DNA from: Phycisphaerales bacterium
GTDB taxonomy: Bacteria > Planctomycetota > Phycisphaerae > Phycisphaerales > UBA1924
Reading direction: 5' to 3'
NCBI GenBank assembly: GCA_947459215.1
Contig: CANHCQ010000022.1
Location: 1 to 63,795, forward strand
Length of the DNA: 63,795 nt
Shown here: piece after piece, positions 43,694-52,521 of the stretch
Position numbering within the stretch: position 1 is the first letter of the stretch
Layout of the letters: every line of letters begins with the position of its first letter
Program-made: the position numbers and the translations under genes
Notes under the pieces: generated by a model
What the model saw: the letters and a program-made list of their open reading frames with translations, nothing else
What the model was told of the DNA's origin: nothing
Databases searched by the model: none

Positions 43694-45799
43694 ATGCCCA
43701 CCCGCGCGACCGAGACAGGACGTCTGGACGACCGGTCTGGCGACGGCCTGACGCCGTTCCATGACGAACGCAGCGACACCATCCCGTTTTCCAACGCCGA
43801 GGCCTTCAGCCAAGCGCTGATCGATGAGGGCTTCACGCCCACCATCGAGGCCAAGCCGATCGGGCCGCGCCCCAACTCCGCCGACCTCGCGAGCATCGCG
43901 TCGACGCCCAACCTCACCCTCGCCAGCCTGGGCGACCAGAGCGCCGAGAGCGAGTTCTATTCGCCGATCCCGCCCGGCTACGTCAAGGGCCGTCACAAGT
44001 ACGTCGTCGTCTTCGGCACCGTCATGAGCGGCCTGGGCAAGGGCATCTTCGCCAGCAGCCTGGCCAAGATGCTCAAGGACAAGGGATTGTCCGTCGCCCC
44101 CATCAAGATGGAGGGCTATCTCAACATCGACTCGGGCACGCTCAACCCGTACCGCCACGGCGAGGTCTTCGTCCTCGACGACGGCACCGAGTGCGACATG
44201 GACCTGGGCACCTACGAGCGACTGCTCGACCAGAACCTCTCGCAGCGCAACTTCACCACCTCGGGCCGCATCTTCAGCGAGATCCTCGAGCGTGAACGCA
44301 TGGGCGTCTACCTCGGCCGCGACGTGCAGATGATCCCGCACGTCACCGGCGAGGTGAAGCGCAAGCTCCGCGAGCTCGCCCTCCACGGCGACGGCACCAA
44401 GCCCGCCGATGTCGTCTTCATCGAAGTCGGCGGCACCGTCGGCGATTACGAGAACGCGTTCTACATCGAGGCCATGCGCGAGCTCGCGTTTGAAGAAGGC
44501 CCCAACTCCACCTGCTTCGTCGCGCTCACGTACATCATCGAGCCGCCCGCCCTTGGCGAGCAGAAGAGCAAAGCCGCTCAGCTCGGCATCAAGCGATTGA
44601 TGGAAGCCGGCATCCAGCCCCACGTCATCGCCTGCCGCGCCAGCAAGCCCTGCGGCGAAAAGGTGATGCAGAAGATCGCGATGTTCAGCAACGTGCCGCC
44701 CCGCCGCCTCTTCTCGATGCACGACCGCGAGAGCATCTACACCATCCCCGAAGACATGCGCTCCGACGGACTCGACCGCGAGATCCTCTCGCTCCTGGGT
44801 CTGCACGAACGGGTCGATTTCGCCAACGAGGACAAGGCCCGCGAGCGGTGGATGGGCTTCGCCAAGCGATTGATCGCGCCCAAGCGCCACAAGGTCACCA
44901 TCGGCATCGCCGGCAAGTACGCCCAGATCCGCGACGCCTACGCCTCGATCGACAAGGCCCTGGAGCACTGTTCCGCGCATCTCTCCTGCGACATCGATCT
45001 CCACTGGACCGACACGACGAACATCGACAGCTCCAACGTCGCAGCGAAGCTCGGCGACCTGAACGCCGTCATCGTCCCCGGCGGCTTCGGCAGCCGCGGC
45101 GTCGAGGGCAAGATCGCCTGTGTCCGCCACTGCCGCGAGAACGGCCTGCCCTACCTCGGCCTGTGCCTGGGCTTCCAGATGGCCGTCATCGAGTTCGCCC
45201 GCAACGTGCTGGGCCTCAAGGACGCCAACAGCACCGAGTTCAAGCCCGGCTGCGAGAACCCGGTCATCAGCGAGCTGCCCGAACAGAAGCGCATCGAAGG
45301 CCTCGGCGGCACCATGCGCCTCGGCGGCCAGGAAGTCGCCATCACGCCCAACTCGCTCGCCCACTTCCTCTTCAACAAGCAGCACGGCGTCCGCGAGCGC
45401 TTCCGCCACCGCTATGAGGTCGACCCCGGTTACATCGAGCGCTTCGAGCACGCCGGCCTGGTCTTCAGCGGCCGCCACCCGGCCCGCCCGATCATGCAGA
45501 TCCTCGAGCTCCGCCAGAGCGTGAGCGAGATCGATCACCCCGCCGCCAACATCCGCTCGAGCGCCGGCACCAGCAGCGAGGGCGGGCTGGCGCTCAAGGT
45601 CACGCACCCGTATTTCATCGGCGCCCAGTTCCACCCCGAACTCACCAGCCGCCCGCTGCGCCCGCAGCCCATGTTCATGGGCCTGGTCGCCGCGGCGATC
45701 GTCCGCAAGATCGGTCGCGATCAGGCGCTGCTCGACGCCGAAGTCGCACGCTGGCTGCGTCCGGTGACGACCGCGAGGCCGCAGACGCAGACAGTCTGA
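43694..45799 (+). CDS. pyrG: CTP synthase, long divergent form
   Basis: CTP synthase makes CTP from UTP, ATP and glutamine. The 701 residues exceed the usual 535-550. Residues 1-100 are an extension without recognised homology. The synthetase domain begins HKYVVVFGTVMSGLGKGIFA (101-120), where most enzymes read GGVVSSLGKG, and continues KMEGYLNIDSGTLNPYRHGE (138-157), where KLDPYINVDPGTMSP is usual. The glutaminase domain keeps the triad: Cys491 in LCLGFQ, His647 and Glu649 in FHPEL. The spacing Cys-His is about 20 residues longer than in E. coli. TATGCT lies 5 bases before ATG. Activity is likely retained; substrate-loop changes are notable. Confidence 0.9.
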   Translation: MPTRATETGRLDDRSGDGLTPFHDERSDTIPFSNAEAFSQALIDEGFTPTIEAKPIGPRPNSADLASIASTPNLTLASLGDQSAESEFYSPIPPGYVKGRHKYVVVFGTVMSGLGKGIFASSLAKMLKDKGLSVAPIKMEGYLNIDSGTLNPYRHGEVFVLDDGTECDMDLGTYERLLDQNLSQRNFTTSGRIFSEILERERMGVYLGRDVQMIPHVTGEVKRKLRELALHGDGTKPADVVFIEVGGTVGDYENAFYIEAMRELAFEEGPNSTCFVALTYIIEPPALGEQKSKAAQLGIKRLMEAGIQPHVIACRASKPCGEKVMQKIAMFSNVPPRRLFSMHDRESIYTIPEDMRSDGLDREILSLLGLHERVDFANEDKARERWMGFAKRLIAPKRHKVTIGIAGKYAQIRDAYASIDKALEHCSAHLSCDIDLHWTDTTNIDSSNVAAKLGDLNAVIVPGGFGSRGVEGKIACVRHCRENGLPYLGLCLGFQMAVIEFARNVLGLKDANSTEFKPGCENPVISELPEQKRIEGLGGTMRLGGQEVAITPNSLAHFLFNKQHGVRERFRHRYEVDPGYIERFEHAGLVFSGRHPARPIMQILELRQSVSEIDHPAANIRSSAGTSSEGGLALKVTHPYFIGAQFHPELTSRPLRPQPMFMGLVAAAIVRKIGRDQALLDAEVARWLRPVTTARPQTQTV

Positions 45800-45832
45800 C
45801 GGAATTCGCTCGACATCACGCAATCCGCCCGC

Positions 45833-46510
45833 TTAGCAGGCCGAGCCAGAACGGACCTCGGGCTGTCGCTGCAGCCAACGACCCGAGTCGAGCAGGATGA
45901 CGGCCGAAAAGCGGTCGGCCCGTCCGAGTGAGATCACGGCATTGTGGAGCAGAGCCTCCGCGTACAGGCGATGCTCGTCGCTGCCAATCTCGGCGGCGCG
46001 CCTCAGAAACATGTGGATCGACCAAGGATGGTTCGTGGCGTTGTCCGGCTGCAGGTGCTCAATCATCCAATCCGTGGCCGCATCAGCCCGCGGCTTGAGC
46101 TTCGGCCCCGCGTGGGACAAGGCGTGCAAGCAGCAAAGCTCGGCCTGTGTCCAGGTTTCGATCGTGAGATCGTCCCGCTCCCGCACCAGCCACGGTCGGT
46201 TCGCGTCAATCTCCGTCCAGAAGAAGTCTCGCGACCCACTCGCAATGCGTGCCCAGAGCGCCACGTCCGTGCCGGCGTTGGCTGGAGGGGATTGGGGCGA
46301 AACTCCGACCAGATGGGCGAGAAGATATCGATCGATCTCGCGACGGTGCCCCGCCTCATCGCGGAACTCATCGAACTGTGGCAGCTTGCCAGCCGCAGCT
46401 GGGCTCTCAAGCAGCTCCGCCCACGGAGTGCCAAGAAGCGCCATGCGGGATTCCCGCAAAAGACGCACACTCCAGTCCCCCAAGTCTGTGCCCCGCTGTC
46501 TCATAACCAT
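45833..46510 (-). CDS. Hypothetical protein
   Basis: This 225-residue protein is not recognised. It has a normal amino-acid balance for a folded soluble protein (many Trp, Leu, Asp, Arg), no signal peptide and no membrane segment. Residues about 100-160 (DLTIETWTQAELCCLHALSH) and the C-terminal half (SIHMFLRRAAEIGSDEHRLY) look helical, possibly repeat-like. The reading frame on the opposite strand is rich in Arg and Pro and looks like a shadow. The Shine-Dalgarno match is weak (AGAG 6-10 bases before ATG 46510). It converges on the pyrG stop with a 33-base gap. Confidence 0.6.
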   Translation of the reverse strand: MVMRQRGTDLGDWSVRLLRESRMALLGTPWAELLESPAAAGKLPQFDEFRDEAGHRREIDRYLLAHLVGVSPQSPPANAGTDVALWARIASGSRDFFWTEIDANRPWLVRERDDLTIETWTQAELCCLHALSHAGPKLKPRADAATDWMIEHLQPDNATNHPWSIHMFLRRAAEIGSDEHRLYAEALLHNAVISLGRADRFSAVILLDSGRWLQRQPEVRSGSAC

Positions 46511-46603
46511 GAGTATCTCTGCCGACCCGCAATCGTTCCACTTTTGATAATTGATTCAGCCGGAATAAACCGCGTGGAATTGCGCAGGAGTCGGTCCGCA
46601 TCG

Positions 46604-47068
46604 ATGGTCTTTGGTGACGTTGTATCGCACTTTGGACACATGCCGACAGCAACCGTTCGCGCCACGTGGGACTCGGGCGTCATTGCGCCCAGTGAAAACG
46701 CCGGGAAAATCCGGCTGACGCAACCGCGTCCGCATGGAAATCGATTCCTCGCCGAGATCGATCTTGCCGAGCTCGACGAACGCGAGCGACCAGGAATGAC
46801 GTGGCAGGCCCGCTCTTCCGAACTCGGTCGCTCCCACTTCGTGCTCACTTCGAGGAGAATGTGCTACGTCGGCAGGCACTTGGCGATCGCCATTCACCTG
46901 ATCGACGACCGCCCCGTGCCGCTTCTGGGCCGCGTGGTGAGCTGCGACTACACCGACGACGGCCTGTATCGCATCGATCTTGACCTTCTCAAGATTGACG
47001 AAGGTCACGCCGTCTACGAATGGGCCTTCGAGCACGGCGTTCGCCGCGCCTCAAAGGCTCGCGCCTGA
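46604..47068 (+). CDS. Possible PilZ-like domain protein
   Basis: This protein has 154 residues. From about residue 50 on, the pattern of short beta-strands (WQARSSELGRSHFVLTSRRM, IAIHLIDDRPVPLLGRVVSC, LYRIDLDLLKI) resembles PilZ domains that bind cyclic di-GMP, but the canonical R-x3-R and D-x-S-x2-G residues are not clearly present. So the call is tentative. ATG 46604 or 46640 may be the start; GGAG is 14 bases upstream of the first. The ORF continues upstream in frame but as low-quality sequence opposite the minus-strand gene. Confidence 0.5.
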   Translation: MVFGDVVSHFGHMPTATVRATWDSGVIAPSENAGKIRLTQPRPHGNRFLAEIDLAELDERERPGMTWQARSSELGRSHFVLTSRRMCYVGRHLAIAIHLIDDRPVPLLGRVVSCDYTDDGLYRIDLDLLKIDEGHAVYEWAFEHGVRRASKARA

Positions 47069-47100
47069 GGAACACTCCACATACTTGTGAAACGGACTCC

Positions 47101-47139
47101 TCGGTGCGTGGCTTCGGTGCGTGGCTTCGCTGCGTGCTC
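47101..47139. repeat. 13-bp tandem repeat, 3 units
   Basis: TCGGTGCGTGGCT twice, then TCGCTGCGTGCTC. It lies in the 75-base convergent gap between the PilZ-like gene and the membrane protein gene. Confidence 0.7.
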
Positions 47140-47143
47140 GCCC

Positions 47144-47674
47144 CTAATCGCGCCTCACAGCCCTGTTTGGCCGCAGGTTCAAGATCAATTCCACCTGCCC
47201 CGTCGGCAACTGCATCCGCCGTGCGATATCCACCGGCCCGAGTCCCTGCTCCGCGAGTGCGCAGACTTCGTTGTGCATCGGGTCCGTGAAGATCGAGTGC
47301 TCCTGTCGCGGCTTGGGCTCGATGATCGTTTCGACCACTCGCTTTGGCGCGGCCGCGATGCGTCGCTCCGAATCCCGCAGTTCCACCAGCGTCGACTCCG
47401 CTCGCGCGATCAGCTTTTCGAGACGCTCCGCTCGATTCTCGAGCTCGTCGATCAGGTCGCGCGTCAGCTTCTCCGCACTGTCGCGAGCGTGTCCCGGTAC
47501 GTCGCGCTTGCGGGCCAGCACACCCCAGGCGATCAGCACCACGCCGATGCCGATCACGCTCCCCGCGAGCAGTATCTCCCGCACTCCAAGCGTCGCGCCG
47601 TCGAACGCCAAAGCAATAGTCGGTGCAGGAGCGAGTGTTTTCAGCAGTGCGGCTAGCAAGACGCAAACCTCCAT
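47144..47674 (-). CDS. Membrane protein with coiled coil and C-terminal HTH-like domain
   Basis: This 176-residue protein has one membrane segment at about 28-52 (EILLAGSVIGIGVVLIAWGV), then a charged coiled coil (about 60-110, LTRDLIDELENRAERLEKLI) and a C-terminal small domain (about 132-168) with VCALAEQGLGPVDIARRMQL and TGQVELILNL. The last pattern resembles the helix-turn-helix-like end of DUF2802/DUF6115 proteins, some of which are near flagellar genes. ATG 47674 has no strong Shine-Dalgarno site. Its function is unknown. It is divergent from tilS. Confidence 0.75.
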   Translation of the reverse strand: MEVCVLLAALLKTLAPAPTIALAFDGATLGVREILLAGSVIGIGVVLIAWGVLARKRDVPGHARDSAEKLTRDLIDELENRAERLEKLIARAESTLVELRDSERRIAAAPKRVVETIIEPKPRQEHSIFTDPMHNEVCALAEQGLGPVDIARRMQLPTGQVELILNLRPNRAVRRD

Positions 47675-47756
47675 GTCGTGCCGCCGAAGTCGCCCCACAT
47701 CCCAATCACAACTCCGCCGGGTCTCCAGCCCGGAATCGCGGCCTGCGCCATCAAAG

Positions 47757-47762
47757 TACCAT
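47757..47762 (+). promoter_or_regulatory. Candidate -10 box TACCAT for tilS
   Basis: TACCAT ends 6 bases before GTG 47769. No Shine-Dalgarno site is present. Confidence 0.4.
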
Positions 47763-47768
47763 CTCCGC

Positions 47769-48809
47769 GTGCCGTCCGCCACTCCACCTCCAAAGCCCAC
47801 GCCGCCCCATGACCCGTCCCGGGCCGCCGGCGTGCCCTCCAAGTCCGATCCGACGGTGCGGCGTCTGCTCACCCGGTGGCGTGCCCTCACCGGTGGTGCC
47901 GGCGCACGCGACGCCGACCGCCGCACCCTGGTCGCCTTCTCCGGCGGTGCCGACTCCTCTGCCCTCCTCCTCGCTCTCTCCACGCAGCCTCGCCACGTCG
48001 TCGCCGCCCACATCGTCCACGACATGCGAAGCGAGGCGGACGCAGAAGCCGATCGTGCCGCCTGCGAGCGACTCTGCAGCACGCTCGGCGTGACCTTCGT
48101 CGCCAGGCAAGTCAGCGTTCAAGGCCGTGGCAACATTGAGGCCACCGCACGACGGGAGCGATACCGCGCCCTCACCGAGCTCGCCCGCGACGCGGGCTGC
48201 CGCTTCGTCGCAACCGGCCACCACGCCGAGGATCAGCTCGAAACCCTGCTGATGCGTCTGCTTCGCGGTTCGGGCCCACGCGGCCTCCGGGGCATCGCGG
48301 TTCGGCGAGCGATCGATCGTGATATCACGCTCATCCGCCCCATGCTCGAGCTGCGTCACGCCGACGCCGAACGCCTCTGCTCCGCGTGCGGGTGGATGTG
48401 GCGGATCGACGCCACCAACGCCGACACCACGCGACTGCGCGCCAAGCTGCGCCACGAAGTCATCCCGCTCCTCGAAACCATCGCGCCCGGCGTTGCCGAG
48501 CGGTCCAACTCGCTCGCAACCGCCGCAGCCGCCGCGTTTGGGGTTGTTCGTGCCGATGCTGCCACGCTGCTGAGCGACTCTCAACGCTCGCCGCGCGAAT
48601 GGTCCCGCAGCCCATGGCAAGCCGCCTCACGTGCCGTCGTCGCGGAAGCCGTCACTCAGATTGTGCGAATCGTGCACGGCACGCCCCGGAATCGAGAAGT
48701 GCTATCCGCAGCCCGCGCCGCGCGGTCACGATCCGGAGAGACCAAGCGATTCCAGTTCGAGGGATGCACGTTGATCGTCGAAGCCGATGTCCTTCGCGTC
48801 GAAGCCTGA
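47769..48809 (+). CDS. tilS: tRNA(Ile)-lysidine synthase
   Basis: TilS converts C34 of the CAU-anticodon tRNA-Ile to lysidine so that it reads AUA. The 346 residues have the PP-loop VAFSGGADSSALLLAL (about 55-70), a long HD-rich segment with GHHAEDQLETLLMRLLRGSG and the MWRIDATNADTTRLRAKLRH region. The protein is shorter than E. coli TilS (432), and the C-terminal TilS_C domain is missing or very short, as in many bacterial forms. GTG 47769 is taken; GTG 47832 is the alternative and would drop a Pro-rich 21-residue segment. Confidence 0.92.
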   Translation: MPSATPPPKPTPPHDPSRAAGVPSKSDPTVRRLLTRWRALTGGAGARDADRRTLVAFSGGADSSALLLALSTQPRHVVAAHIVHDMRSEADAEADRAACERLCSTLGVTFVARQVSVQGRGNIEATARRERYRALTELARDAGCRFVATGHHAEDQLETLLMRLLRGSGPRGLRGIAVRRAIDRDITLIRPMLELRHADAERLCSACGWMWRIDATNADTTRLRAKLRHEVIPLLETIAPGVAERSNSLATAAAAAFGVVRADAATLLSDSQRSPREWSRSPWQAASRAVVAEAVTQIVRIVHGTPRNREVLSAARAARSRSGETKRFQFEGCTLIVEADVLRVEA

Positions 48810-48817
48810 CGGTCGCG

Positions 48818-49783
48818 TTACCGCCACGTCCGCAGAACCGCTTCGGCGACAAGCACGATCAGCAGCAGCGGCAAGTGGGCGATCGACGCGAGGAACACGC
48901 GCCGCGCCGAAGGCCGCGTCCGGTCGAGCGCGAATCGCACCGCAAGGTACAGGAATGCCAGCGTCGACACGACCGCGAACGCCGCATAGACCACGCCCGC
49001 CCGCGCCGGCATCGCAAGCCATGGCAGCAGCGTCGCGGGTATCAGAAGCAGCGACCACATCAGCACGCCGCGCGCCGTCCGCACGCCCGTCGGGTCTTCC
49101 ACCGCCAGCACCTTGAAACCGCCCAGCGAGTAGTCTTCGCGGTACATCCACGCGATCGCCAGGAAGTGGGGGAGCTGCCAGACGAACATCAACGCGAACA
49201 GCGACCAGCCGCCGAACTGCGTTAGTGCGTTCCAGCCCGCGGCTGCGCTCATGCCCGCACCCGCGCACCACCCGATCAACGGCGGGAGCGCACCCGGCAC
49301 CGCGCCGACCAGCGTCGAGATAGGCGACCGCGGCTTCAGCGGCGTGTACACCGCGACATAGCTCACGATGCACGCCAGCGACACCAACGCCGCCCAGATG
49401 TTCGTGCAAGCCGCCAGGATGGCGACGCCGACGATGCTCTCGATCACACCCGCGACCAGCGCCTGTTTCGGCGTGATTCGAGCCTGAGGCAGGGGCCGAT
49501 GAGCCGTGCGGGGCATCCGCGCGTCCCGATCCCGCTCCATCCATTCATTCAGCGTGTTCGCGCCCAGCGAGGAGAGTGCGGTGCCGAGCGCCGTCGCGAT
49601 CGCGACAAAGCCCAGGTTCGCATAGCTCCAACTGGTTCCCAGCGCCGCGAGCACAAAGCCGACCAGCGATGTGATGGTCACCAGCCGCGTGATCCCAGGC
49701 TTTCCCGCCTCGACGAACGACAGCCACAGCGGTCTTGCGAGAGCGGCGGCGGACGTCTTGGGGTTCAATGTGGCTCGGGACAA
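48818..49783 (-). CDS. cyoE: Protoheme IX farnesyltransferase (heme o synthase)
   Basis: This UbiA-type enzyme attaches farnesyl to heme b, making heme o for terminal oxidases. The 321 residues have about eight hydrophobic segments, the first Asp-rich motif NEWMERDRDARMPRTAHRPLP-type near residue 75-95 and a second region YREDYSLGGFKVL. TTG 49783 is chosen because CGGAG lies 7 bases upstream; an in-frame ATG at 49846 would add 21 residues but has no Shine-Dalgarno site. It converges with tilS with an 8-base gap. No cytochrome oxidase genes are adjacent. The presence implies aerobic respiration with heme o/a. Confidence 0.92.
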   Translation of the reverse strand: MSRATLNPKTSAAALARPLWLSFVEAGKPGITRLVTITSLVGFVLAALGTSWSYANLGFVAIATALGTALSSLGANTLNEWMERDRDARMPRTAHRPLPQARITPKQALVAGVIESIVGVAILAACTNIWAALVSLACIVSYVAVYTPLKPRSPISTLVGAVPGALPPLIGWCAGAGMSAAAGWNALTQFGGWSLFALMFVWQLPHFLAIAWMYREDYSLGGFKVLAVEDPTGVRTARGVLMWSLLLIPATLLPWLAMPARAGVVYAAFAVVSTLAFLYLAVRFALDRTRPSARRVFLASIAHLPLLLIVLVAEAVLRTWR

Positions 49784-49868
49784 CGAAATCTCCGTGAGAC
49801 CAAGGGTACGCGCGGCAATGCCTCGATGCCATGCGTTTGGTGCCATCGGTCCGCGGCTGCTCTGAGCC

Positions 49869-49916
49869 GCGCGACTGATGTCCCGGCGTCGTTGTTCCAG
49901 ACGGCATCAGTCGCGC
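49869..49916. repeat. 12-bp inverted repeat between nuclease-like gene and cyoE
   Basis: GCGCGACTGATG (49869-49880) and its exact inverse (49905-49916) flank a 24-base loop. A further GGACTGATGG lies at 49930. This sits downstream of the minus-strand EEP gene and upstream of cyoE, so it may be a terminator-like or dispersed element. Confidence 0.6.
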
Positions 49917-49959
49917 CGCCGAGCCGGCGGACTGATGGCACCGGTCGCAAAGCGGCCCG

Positions 49960-51210
49960 CTACTTGCCGGGAACCACCACATCCATCCACACCGGGAAGT
50001 GGTCGCTCGGGAACTTCCCACCGACGTTCGAGCTCGGCAACGCTCGCCACACGCCGCTGGCTGCGACCTGCAGGTCCTTCGACGGGATAACGTGATCCAC
50101 CCGCATCTTGAACATCGCGGTGTCGGTGGCCTCCAGGCCGGGGATGTCGAGATCCGCTTTCGGTGCCTCAAACTTCAACACCCGTCGATTCGCCAAGAGC
50201 TTGCCGATCGGATTCTTGTATGAGTCGCCTTTCTTGGGGTCCGCGTTGAGGTCACCCAGGATCACGAACGACTCATCTGCCGCCAGCCCGCCGTAGTTTG
50301 AGTTGTCGTCCACGAGATATGGGTCGTTGAACAGGTAATCCATCCACAGCCGGATCTCGTCGTGGTTGCGGCGTCCGTTGCGGTCCTCCGGCCCATCAAA
50401 CACCGGCGGCGTCGGGTGCGAGCAGAGCACGTGTAGCACCGCGCCGTTTGGAAGCTTCACCGGCACATCCCAGTGGCTCTTGCTCGACAGGCGAAAGAGC
50501 TTCTTCTCGTCGTCGCTATAGAACGCCGTCCCATCAGCCTTGCTCGGCATGAAGTTGCCGGGCATGTAGTCCCACGGCATGCGCTGGAAGGTCCGCACCT
50601 TCTCCGTCTCAATCACCAGCCGCTCGTCCACCAGCAGCGCCATCGCGTACTGCCCCGGGAACGTGCCGAAGCCCCAGCAGTCGTTCCCATACAGCCGACC
50701 TTCTTTCGTCTGCGGCCCCGGATCACCGGTCGCGTTCGCGCCCGGCGGCACGGGGTACGTCGCCGTCACCGCGCCGTCGTTGTCCAGGTCGTGCCCGCTG
50801 AAGAGGCCCGTATTGCTCGGCGCCATGAACGCGACGTACGTGATCGGTTCCAGCCCCGCCGCCTGCGGCACACGCAAATAGTTCGTCACGAAACGGGCCG
50901 CGTTCTGTCCGGGCTCCTCGCCCTCAACGAACCCCGGCGAGCCCGCCATGTCGTACGCGATCTCGTTCAGCAGAACGATGTTGGGCCGGATCCGCTGGAT
51001 GACCTCAGCGATCGCCTTCAGCCGCGGTTGATCCGAACGCTTCACGTCTTCGGTGCGGACGTCCTCGATGTTGAAAGTGGCGATGCGGACCGTGACGGCG
51101 ACGGGAGCTGCCACTTCCGCGGGCTGCTGCTCAGCCGTTGAATGCAAAGGGAAGATGATCAGGGCAGCAAGTATCGCGGCGGACATCGAACGAAGAGCAT
51201 TCGGCATCAT
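49960..51210 (-). CDS. Secreted endonuclease/exonuclease/phosphatase family protein
   Basis: This 416-residue protein has a signal peptide (MSAAILAALIIFPLHSTA). The EEP core follows: VRIATFNIEDVRTED, NIVLLNEIAYDM (catalytic Glu), HVLCSHPTPP, FVILGDLNADPKKG (Asp-x-Asn) and SDHFPVW (catalytic His). A large insertion (about 110-210) with FVEGEEPGQNAARFV and a loop with HDLDNDGAV resembling a calcium-binding type sits in the middle. TATTTT lies 5 bases before ATG 51210. Target: extracellular or periplasmic phosphodiesters, such as nucleic acid for phosphate scavenging; this is inference. It is distinct from the anchored EEP protein at 37180. Confidence 0.9.
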   Translation of the reverse strand: MMPNALRSMSAAILAALIIFPLHSTAEQQPAEVAAPVAVTVRIATFNIEDVRTEDVKRSDQPRLKAIAEVIQRIRPNIVLLNEIAYDMAGSPGFVEGEEPGQNAARFVTNYLRVPQAAGLEPITYVAFMAPSNTGLFSGHDLDNDGAVTATYPVPPGANATGDPGPQTKEGRLYGNDCWGFGTFPGQYAMALLVDERLVIETEKVRTFQRMPWDYMPGNFMPSKADGTAFYSDDEKKLFRLSSKSHWDVPVKLPNGAVLHVLCSHPTPPVFDGPEDRNGRRNHDEIRLWMDYLFNDPYLVDDNSNYGGLAADESFVILGDLNADPKKGDSYKNPIGKLLANRRVLKFEAPKADLDIPGLEATDTAMFKMRVDHVIPSKDLQVAASGVWRALPSSNVGGKFPSDHFPVWMDVVVPGK

Positions 51211-51215
51211 GCCGA

Positions 51216-51221
51216 AAAATA
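51216..51221 (-). promoter_or_regulatory. Candidate -10 box TATTTT for the secreted EEP gene
   Basis: On the minus strand TATTTT ends 5 bases before ATG 51210. Confidence 0.5.
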
Positions 51222-51235
51222 GCGCCGTCGCTGCG

Positions 51236-52297
51236 TTACTTCACTTCCGCACCGGAGAAGTCAACGCCACGGAGCCCCGCTCGCGTCCAGCGGTAGTAGC
51301 CCTTGACGAGATCGAAAGGCAGTCCCGACACGGTCTTGGGTTCGTTGGGGAGCGGCGCGTACTTGAACTGCGTCGCGAAATCCGGAATCGACGTCAGCGT
51401 CGGATCCCAACCCGGATTGGCGTCCGCGGTCCGGCGGGTGACCACCGAGCCATCCCCGTGCAGCAGTGGCTGGCGTGCTGACGGGTAGGCGTAGAACGTC
51501 GTCTTCTTGGAAACGTGGCGGTCGAACAGATCGAACATGATGACCTTCTGGGCCGGGAACGCCACGTCGTCGGCGCGTCGCTGATCAAATCGCGTGGTGC
51601 CAAGGAAGACGTTGTAGTACAGGTACTTCTCGTAGTTCTGGTTGACCGCGTTCGGCCCCTTGTCGACGGACCACGAGCACGCCACTCGCTCGTACGACGA
51701 CCAGAACGGGAACAGCCGCTGGTAATTCTGCGGCTCATCAAAGTCCGGCGGCACGTATTGCTGAACCTTTAGCGTCTCGAAGATGTCCTTCGGACCTGCC
51801 TTCTGCCATTCCGACGTGACGCGGTCTTCGGGGCAGATGGCGGCCGGCTCGATGAGGCGGCTGCTGTAGTACCCGCCGTCGAACATCACCAGGTGTGCGA
51901 AGTTGCGGGTCAACAGCCGCGACTTCGACGCATCGAACGGCAGCAGGTTCAGCCCCGTGTGCCGTCGCACGATATCGACGCCCTGATTCGCCACCGCTGC
52001 CTGCGGCGTCGTCGCGGTGTTCAGGTCGGCCCAGCGGCTGTACTTCTTGTTCGGCAGCCACGAGAACGACGGCATCAATCCCTTCGCGTCCGTCGCATAC
52101 GTCGCCATCCCCGTCGCGTGCTGGCGAAGGTTGCTCGCACAGATCGCCGCCCGGGCCGTTCGCCGCGCCATCGCCAGCGACGGAACGATCAACGCGATCA
52201 AGAGCGCGATGATCGCGATCGCCACCAAAAGCTCGATCAGCGTGAACGCGACGGCGCTGCGAGCGAAACGGTCACGTTGAAGTCGGAGGTCGGCCAT
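51236..52297 (-). CDS. Pseudopilin-type (prepilin N-terminal) secreted protein
   Basis: This 353-residue protein begins with a short polar leader and the prepilin cleavage/methylation motif: AFTLIELLVAIAIIALLIAL at about 17-36, with the usual Glu at +5. This N-terminal type is very abundant in planctomycetes. The rest is a large soluble domain without known catalytic residues (contains FDGGYYSSRLIEPAAICPED and HGDGSVVTRR). Prepilin peptidase is not in the window. ATG 52297 is chosen from the motif; a longer in-frame start at 52381 would give an unusual leader. It may be assembled into a type II secretion-like pseudopilus or anchored as a surface protein. Confidence 0.88.
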   Translation of the reverse strand: MADLRLQRDRFARSAVAFTLIELLVAIAIIALLIALIVPSLAMARRTARAAICASNLRQHATGMATYATDAKGLMPSFSWLPNKKYSRWADLNTATTPQAAVANQGVDIVRRHTGLNLLPFDASKSRLLTRNFAHLVMFDGGYYSSRLIEPAAICPEDRVTSEWQKAGPKDIFETLKVQQYVPPDFDEPQNYQRLFPFWSSYERVACSWSVDKGPNAVNQNYEKYLYYNVFLGTTRFDQRRADDVAFPAQKVIMFDLFDRHVSKKTTFYAYPSARQPLLHGDGSVVTRRTADANPGWDPTLTSIPDFATQFKYAPLPNEPKTVSGLPFDLVKGYYRWTRAGLRGVDFSGAEVK

Positions 52298-52521
52298 GAG
52301 TTGATCCGGGGTGAGTCGCCGGAGCGTCGTCCTTGGCTCCGGCAAATCACTGAGATGCCAGTCTACGGGTTTCTCGGACAAATGCAGCAGGAATTTCGGT
52401 TATAACTCTGTAGGACGTCCCTCCGCGACCGCCAGCCAGGGATTCCGGGCACCTCGCCCACCCGGTCGATCAGCCGCAGCCCCTCTCCCCCCCTCCCCCT
52501 TTGGATTCTGCACGAACCCCC

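Noticed and set aside
43655..45823. 722-codon minus-strand ORF opposite pyrG
   Set aside because: Shadow of pyrG; Asp/Ala/Glu-rich artefact without recognisable domains.
46604..47068. Confident cyclic di-GMP receptor (PilZ)
   Set aside because: Strand pattern is suggestive but the diagnostic Arg and Asp/Ser/Gly residues are not clearly present; kept only as a tentative call.
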